This document shows, in pieces, positions 57,977 through 64,000 of a stretch of 64,000 bases of DNA. Both the position numbers and the translations under genes were made by a program. Each line of letters starts with the position of its first letter. Positions within the stretch are counted from its first letter, which is position 1. The DNA is taken from NCBI GenBank assembly GCA_025093985.1, contig JACAAK010000004.1:3100001-3164000 (forward strand). The letters run 5' to 3'. The notes beneath the pieces are model-generated. The model searched no databases. It saw only the letters and a program-made list of their open reading frames with translations, and had not been told where the DNA came from. The stretch comes from Calvatia gigantea (lineage: Eukaryota > Basidiomycota > Agaricomycetes > Agaricales > Lycoperdaceae).

Positions 57977-58912
57977 ATGCCTGAGACCCGCGAAGATTCT
58001 GTCTACCTCGCCAAGCTCGCTGAGCAAGCAGAGCGCTATGAGGGTGTGTATTTTCCCGTCGGACGCGTTTTTACCCCCTTGTCTTACAGAGCTTCAGAAA
58101 TGGTTGAGAATATGAAGCGCGTTGCTTCGTCCGACCAGGAACTCACCGTTGAGGAACGCAACCTCCTTTCCGTTGCATACAAGAATGTTATTGGAGCCCG
58201 CCGTGCATCATGGCGTATCGTTTCCTCCATCGAGCAGAAGGAGGAGTCTAAGGGTAATGAGGCTCAGGTGCAAATGATCAAGGGTTACCGCGAGAAGATC
58301 GAGGGCGAACTCGCCAAGATCTGCGAAGACATTCTTGATGTCCTTGACAAGCACCTTATTCCTTCCGCTGCCTCTGGTGAATCGAAGGTGTTCTACCACA
58401 AAATGTACGTTATATGACCCTTCGTTACCATTTTGGGAAGTTGTGCTAATAAGTATGATTTTCGCAGGATGGGTGACTACCACCGCTACCTTGCAGAGTT
58501 CGCCACTGGTGATAAGCGCAAGGACAGTGCTGATAAGTCTCTTGAGGCTTACAAGGCTGCTTCTGATGTCGCCGTCACTGAGCTTCCCCCCACACATCCC
58601 ATTCGTCTTGGTCTTGCCCTCAACTTCTCCGTCTTTTACTACGAAATACTCAATAGCCCCGATCGTGCCTGCCACCTCGCAAAGCAGGCCTTCGATGATG
58701 CTATTGCCGAGCTCGACACGCTATCAGAAGAGAGCTACAAGGATTCGACATTGATCATGCAGCTCCTCCGTGACAACCTTACATTGTGGACCTCCGATAT
58801 GCAAGACACGGGTGAGTCAATGTCATGAACCGACTTGTGCTGGCAGGGATTAACCGATCACCCAGCGGCAGATAACAAGGATGAGCCTGCTGATGCCAAT
58901 GCTGACGACTAA
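57977..58912 (+). CDS. BMH1: 14-3-3 protein
   Basis: Dimeric adaptor that binds phosphoserine/threonine motifs and regulates many kinases and transcription factors. The whole family sequence is present: [139 protein letters not shown] and [20 protein letters not shown], with an acidic tail [10 protein letters not shown]. Exons: 57977-58043, 58098-58404, 58468-58811, 58866-58912; 254 residues. The phosphopeptide-binding Lys and Arg residues in the K-x6-R and YHRY contexts are kept. Confidence 0.97.
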
Positions 58913-59243
58913 ATGTTGGGCAATAGTTAGCAACCTCTTTCTTGCACGCTTTTGGCGAAGCCTGTCACATACTCATACCGCATCCATCGCATTCTTACGC
59001 CGCTACCACATACGCCTTTTATTATCATTAGTTACTCTTGTCGGTCTGTTTGTTACTTCGTTTTCTTTTTTTAAATTGGAATGGGTGAAAGCGACTGCCA
59101 CGGCTGATTTTCCTGAGACTTTCGACAATGTGAGCCCAACCGGAACTGACATCTGCGTGGGAACTTTGTATGAAAACGAAGTTGTCACGACACGATTAAT
59201 CGTAGTCCGCCTTTCTATCGTTTTCGTGCTGGCCGAAATACAG
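58913..59243. other. Short intergenic region between 14-3-3 and BST1
   Basis: 331 bp between tandem genes on the plus strand. No TATA box or repeat seen. Confidence 0.5.
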
Positions 59244-62200
59244 ATGCCACCTTCAACTGGCTTACTGGTTGTCTTCGCTGTGGTGGCAGTCTTTGGGTTC
59301 TTCCTTGCAAACAGCGACCTTGCCGCTCAGCTCTCCCCTCAAGGATGTCGGATGTCCTACATGTCACCATCCTACGTATTACAAGACGGTTTAAATACAT
59401 CCTGGACTCGGCTAGCAGAAAGATATAGCCTCTGGTTGTATAGGGAAGTAGGGTGGGATGCACAGGTGGGAGCGTTTCGGGCTCACCTACCTATCCATTT
59501 CTCAAAGGCTACAGGTTCCACAAGGCTTTCCCGTGCTGTTCATTCCAGGGAACGCCGGTTCTTCTCACCAAGTTCGCTCTATAGCATCGTCTGCCAGTAG
59601 ACAATACTATTCGTCTCCTGGTCAAATTTCTCTGGAATTTTCATCAAGAGGGATTGGTGCCTTGGATGTTTATGCAGGTGCGCTGGCTCATCAAACGTCC
59701 ATACTGTGGTAAATTGATTGTAGAAAACTGGAAGTTGAGTTCAACGAAGATCTGTCCGCTTTCCATGGGGCCACACTCCAGTCCCAAATAGAGTACACTT
59801 CAAAAGCAATTGATTTTATTCTGTCGCGATACCCGTCCCAAACCTCGTTGATCATATTAGGCCACTCGATGGGGGGCGTTGTCGGGACCGCGTTGTTACC
59901 TTCCGACCGGATCTCTACGATTATCACCATGTCAACACCACATACCCTACCTCCAGCCCGGTTTGATTCCCGGATTGACGACATATACGCAACAATGTAC
60001 CGCAATCTCAAGAACGATGTTACACCCATTCTATCTCTCTGCGGTGGCGCAACTGATACGATGATACCTTCCGAATCTTGCATACTACCATTCGAGAGTG
60101 AGGATATCTATCGGAAAACAATCTTCACATCTGCCTTAGAAGGTGCTTGGACCGGAGTCGGCCATAGAGAAATGGTTTGGTGTCATCAAGTCCGTTACCG
60201 TATCGCCCGAACCTTACTAGAACTTAGCCCGCAAAAAACTACGGGAGCGAGGAAGGAAGTCCTCAATGCATGGCTTCGAGATGGCCACGAATCACTTTGG
60301 GCAACCCAACACTTGAACAACACAAGGTTGGAACTTCTCGATCGAGGTTCATACGATATCATTCCTCCGAACCTGCAACTTTCACGCAAACCCGTGGGCT
60401 CCAAGTTTTATTTGCTCCCCATTGCCATGACTGCAGATGGCGGTTCTCCCGCCAAACTGAGCGTCCTAGTTGGGAAAGGCTCGATCGCTCCTATTTCTCC
60501 CCAGGGCCGACACCCTCTGCAAGTCTCCCTTTATGTCTGCTCCTCAAGCAAGGGAAGCAATGAACCCGCGTGGTGCAACTCGCTTAAGCCTGACACCCTC
60601 AAATTGATACCCCGGCCGGTTGCTGGAGAACCATTTCCCTCCCCTCGGATTGTTTCTGATCCTAACTCTGGCGGCGTTGACGAGTCTGACGGTGTCGTTT
60701 TATTCGAAGCGGAAATAATACCACATGGCCGGTGGATTGGAATTAAAGTTGAAAACGGCCATGGCGAGGGCTGGTTAGTTGCAGGATTCAACCACAAAGA
60801 GGCAATAACTAGTGTAATACGGACTACATGTACGTCTATTGAATTAGGTTTAGATCAAAGCAGTTTAATGAAAATTCATGTCATTTTAGCTCTGCTTTTC
60901 CGCAATGCGTTTGTGGATATTAAGGCTGAGAGTTCGCTGAGGCTTGATGTATGGTTCCCTCGACTCTGGTTTAACGCCCTCATAGTTTACCGCTTAACAC
61001 CAAAATACGGCAAGATAGAGAGTTGCATCGGTAAGATTTACCGTTGGAGTATTTCTAGCCCGCCGGGTGACCTGACGCTATTGCAGAGTCTCATCTAGCA
61101 CCCCTCTTAGTTCATACTTCCCATTCAGTGGAAACGCACTATTACCCTTTGATCACGACACGCGATCGGCGCATTTTGTTGCACACTCATTATCCTGCTC
61201 CATATCACACCAGCCGTGAAGGGGAAGGGCAGGGTCTTCACCTAACGATCTATTCATCGGGAAGTTCGAGCTGCGTCGACAACTTGGGAGGGTTAGAATT
61301 GTCTATCGATTGGCCTGCGACCTTCGGACGGTGGCCTTCGCGGTATCTGATGACACTTATCAGTTGGGCTACTGGTATCTCAGCTCTACTATTTTTCTTT
61401 GGGCTGGGAATGTACGACGGAGGTGGTACGTATGCCACTAGGGTTACATCTCCCAGATGCTGTAATGCTGACCTGAAGAATTCGTTGCAGCGCCGATGCC
61501 CTCTATTAGTCAATCGATGCGACGCTGCGAGAAAGTCCTCACGCGTTTCATGCTACCTGCGTCGCTGTTCTGTTCATTCCTCCCTTGGCCAACAGAGTTC
61601 TACTTAGGGCTCGGGGATTGCGGATTGTTCGCACTCCTTGCTCCACTAATTTTGCTCATTTCTTCGGGTCTGGTTATTGGGAGTTGGTGGATCCTGAGGA
61701 TGCTGTTATGGCTGTCGGCGCCATTAGGGAGGCTTCTCACGACTAAGTGAGTGAGTTGAACACGTCTTGGATGGCTCACTCTGAACCCTGTTGCCCCTGG
61801 CAGGGAGCACGGGGGTCAAGCCGTGGGACGGTCCACCATCTTGTCGATGTGTATCATCTTCACGCTGATATTCTTGTTCGTCCCGTGGCAAGTTGCTTAC
61901 TTGGGGTGCTGGGTGTATCAATTTCTTACGTGTGCTGCTGGTGAACGTGTTTCGACTTTCTCTGATCACGACCGCGTCGAAAATCATTCGTTGGTTGACC
62001 GCCCCGGGCTCGTCGAAGGGACCAGTGACGTTTCCTCGTCTCATGCGGGCGAATGGAAAAATCATGCCTGCATTCAGCGTGACAATCATCGGCTCAATTG
62101 CCATATTTTGCTGTTTATGACCTGGCTCTTGCCGCTCGCGGCTCCGGTACTGGTAGTTTGGGTCCGAACCCTATTCACAGCTGGATTGACTACCCCATTC

Positions 62201-62552
62201 GATGGGGACCACTTTTTCCTAAATGCAGCGCCGTTTCTAGTGTTGGTGGATTTTGCCTCATGGACGTCAACTCCAGTCTTGGTGCGCCAAAGGTGCGTGC
62301 AGCGCGTCAAATATTTCTAATCAACCGCCGTAATTGTAATCGTTTGACACATCCAGGTTTGAGAATCAAATATCTACACGGTGGGCGCTCACTTCGGTGG
62401 TTGTTGCTTCCTTTCTTGTCGGAGGGACGAAGCCACATAGGACTTTTGACGCAGGAAAATTTGCTGTCGGAGTCTTGGTGGCTGTAAGAATTGGCCGGCG
62501 TTACTGGGGAGGTGCCCCGTGGGCCATTACTGAATCTCCAAGAGATGGATGA
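59244..62552 (+). CDS. BST1: GPI inositol-deacylase (PGAP1/BST1)
   Basis: ER membrane lipase that removes the acyl chain from the inositol of GPI anchors, needed for export of GPI proteins. Seen: an N-terminal membrane helix ([16 protein letters not shown]), then the family motif [51 protein letters not shown], the lipase motif [10 protein letters not shown] (nucleophile Ser), MSTPHTLPP, and [19 protein letters not shown] with the likely catalytic His. The C-terminal half has a luminal beta-rich part and several membrane helices. Exons: 59244-59465, 59515-59677, 59735-60829, 60890-61030, 61087-61425, 61491-61746, 61804-62292, 62357-62552. These sum to exactly 967 codons with no frame break. 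The ATG at 59244 puts the membrane helix at the very N-terminus, as in the family. Confidence 0.95.
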
Positions 62553-63749
62553 ATATGTTACACTATGTTAGACCCTACAGTTATTTTTATTTTTCTGACA
62601 AATGCTGTGTTCTCTTGGGCTTCTTTGATCTAGATTAGGACAGGAAATGATCCTTCGGGTATAGCCTGAAATGTTATAATTTTTCGTGGGTCTCCATTGG
62701 TCTCTAAAAACTACACGACAACCAATGCCGCCTCGATTTGTGTTCTGCAATCAACCGTGTCTGTTGGAAGGCACTTTTTTTTAATCACACAGCCTTGACC
62801 CTCTGGGCGTTCACCAAGCCCGATCTGTGATGATCTGTGGCGGGACGTTTTTGGTCTAGCCCTTATCAGGCATGCTTCAGGGTCGCCTGACAAAGCTCAA
62901 TCGTCCCGCAACCTGCCAGGCTGGAAGGCCCCAGACAGCGGAACCTTCCAATCGACGGTTTTGTTCCATTATAAATTCAGCATGAGGAATGGGACCCGTT
63001 TACGGACCAACCTTCGATGATCGACTGTTGGAGTCAGACGTGGGGCGCGTAAAATGGGGAGGCATCAAGAGTTGAAGGATGCTTGAGATTCGCACCAGCA
63101 ATGGCCGCCATCATTTCACCGCATGTACCTCGTGTATTATGAAGGGGACTCGGGATGCAGAAGCAGTTAACAGGTCATCTTTAAGCTCATCGACGGCCGT
63201 CTTCCGGCAGGTTTCGGCTTTTAGCGAGGAGTCTTAAATGTGCGGGGTGCCGGAAACCAGTCGGGAACCGTCAAGCCACGCCCGAGACCTGTAATCCATG
63301 CTGATACCAACTGCCCGAACGATGGGAAATGGTGGAAACCAATTACGGTTGCCATCCGCATGGCGATGTTGACCGCCTTAAGTGTGACTTGTTTCTCCCA
63401 AAATATCCATGGGGAGTCAATATGGACCATCTTGGTTTTGATGGCCAAAAAATCGTCTATCATAACCTTCGAAAAGAGCCATTCACTATAAGTAGAGTCT
63501 CGTGTTCTGTGTCGTTTATATGGTGAGTCTGGCTTCCCTTCAAGGCTTTTCCGGGGAGGGGAGTGACAGTCAAGGAACAGCGGATCCTTGTGATCTATAT
63601 AAATGGCAATTACCCACGCAGAAGCGCTCGAGTAACATAACCTGCACTAGTTTAAACTCCGCCACTTACCCTCTTAACACTCTCTGCCTCAGAACGCCTG
63701 GAACTGGTCCTCAATCCCCTCAGAAAAACCAGCTTCTGCATTTGTCGAC
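62553..63749. other. Intergenic region downstream of BST1
   Basis: About 1.2 kb with no recognised coding sequence. A consensus TATA box lies near its right end. Open frames here are short and unsupported. Confidence 0.5.
63596..63603 (+). promoter_or_regulatory. TATA box (TATATAAA)
   Basis: TATATAAA about 147 bp before the ATG at 63750, at a plausible distance for a transcript with a short 5' UTR. It is one of very few clear TATA boxes outside the transposon nest. Confidence 0.45.
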
Positions 63750-64000
63750 ATGCAAGGCAGTGCCTCTGCCACAACCCCACGAGGAACACCCTCTCGGAGG
63801 GGGCGGTCGCCTCGTTTTCCATCCGACAGCTCCTCGCATGCGAGCTTGAGCCATCTAGGCAACAATTATCCCACTGACTCCACCACAGTTTTTGCATCTT
63901 CCCTTGATATTCAGGTCGAGGGTACAGCACCGATTAAAGATAATTCTGGTGAGGAAACAGGATCCAAGGCGCCTCAGCCACCCTTTCCGTCTGAGAGTGA
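63750..64000 (+). CDS. Start of an unidentified gene, cut by window edge
   Basis: Open from ATG at 63750 to the window end (83 codons, no stop): MQGSASATTPRGTPSRRGRS, then a Ser/Thr/Pro-rich, low-complexity sequence. N-termini of this type are common in fungal kinases, transporters and regulators, so no function can be given. Supported by the TATA box upstream and by being the longest open frame to the edge. Confidence 0.5.
   Translation, partial: MQGSASATTPRGTPSRRGRSPRFPSDSSSHASLSHLGNNYPTDSTTVFASSLDIQVEGTAPIKDNSGEETGSKAPQPPFPSES

Overview
The window is nuclear DNA of a filamentous basidiomycete, most likely an Agaricomycete. Nearly every gene is cut by 45-70 nt GT-AG introns, housekeeping genes are packed on both strands, and the protein families are ordinary fungal ones. 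I rebuilt the exons by hand from splice signals and conserved protein motifs; coordinates below run from start to stop codon and include introns.

Left arm (1-25 kb): the N-terminal part of a NUP98-type FG nucleoporin (cut by the window edge), RNA polymerase I subunit RPA135, a fungal protein with a histone-fold-like segment, a three-finger C2H2 protein, the complex I assembly methyltransferase NDUFAF5, tRNA methyltransferase TRM10, and three acyl-protein thioesterase paralogues, the last of which looks like it is decaying. Four of these genes carry single-base indels (nine in all) that break otherwise well conserved reading frames. Sequence error is the simplest reading.

Centre (25.6-32.8 kb): an AT-rich transposon nest. 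I read it as two Helitron-like elements joined head to tail (5'-TC...hairpin...CTAG-3'), each invaded by an apparently identical 1,605-bp Tc1/mariner element with an intact DD34E transposase. The two Tc1 copies lie in opposite orientation, and the 2.3 kb between them appears to have been inverted by recombination between them: restoring it rebuilds both Helitrons and one interrupted minisatellite unit.

Right arm (33-64 kb): a small PPxY single-pass membrane protein, a Whi3/Scw1-type RNA-binding protein, the PP4 regulatory subunit PSY2/SMEK, TOM20 with an alternative splice that would fuse it to a downstream SET-domain reading frame lacking its own start codon, an unassigned Cys-motif protein, CLPTM1, a 14-3-3 protein, GPI inositol-deacylase BST1, and the start of a further gene. 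No frameshifts were found in this arm.

There is no operon or pathway cluster. Functions are general: nuclear pore, rRNA synthesis, tRNA modification, mitochondrial import and complex I assembly, protein depalmitoylation, PP4 and 14-3-3 signalling, GPI-anchor remodelling. The most interesting items are the transposon nest with its reconstructable inversion and the TOM20/SET alternative-splice locus.
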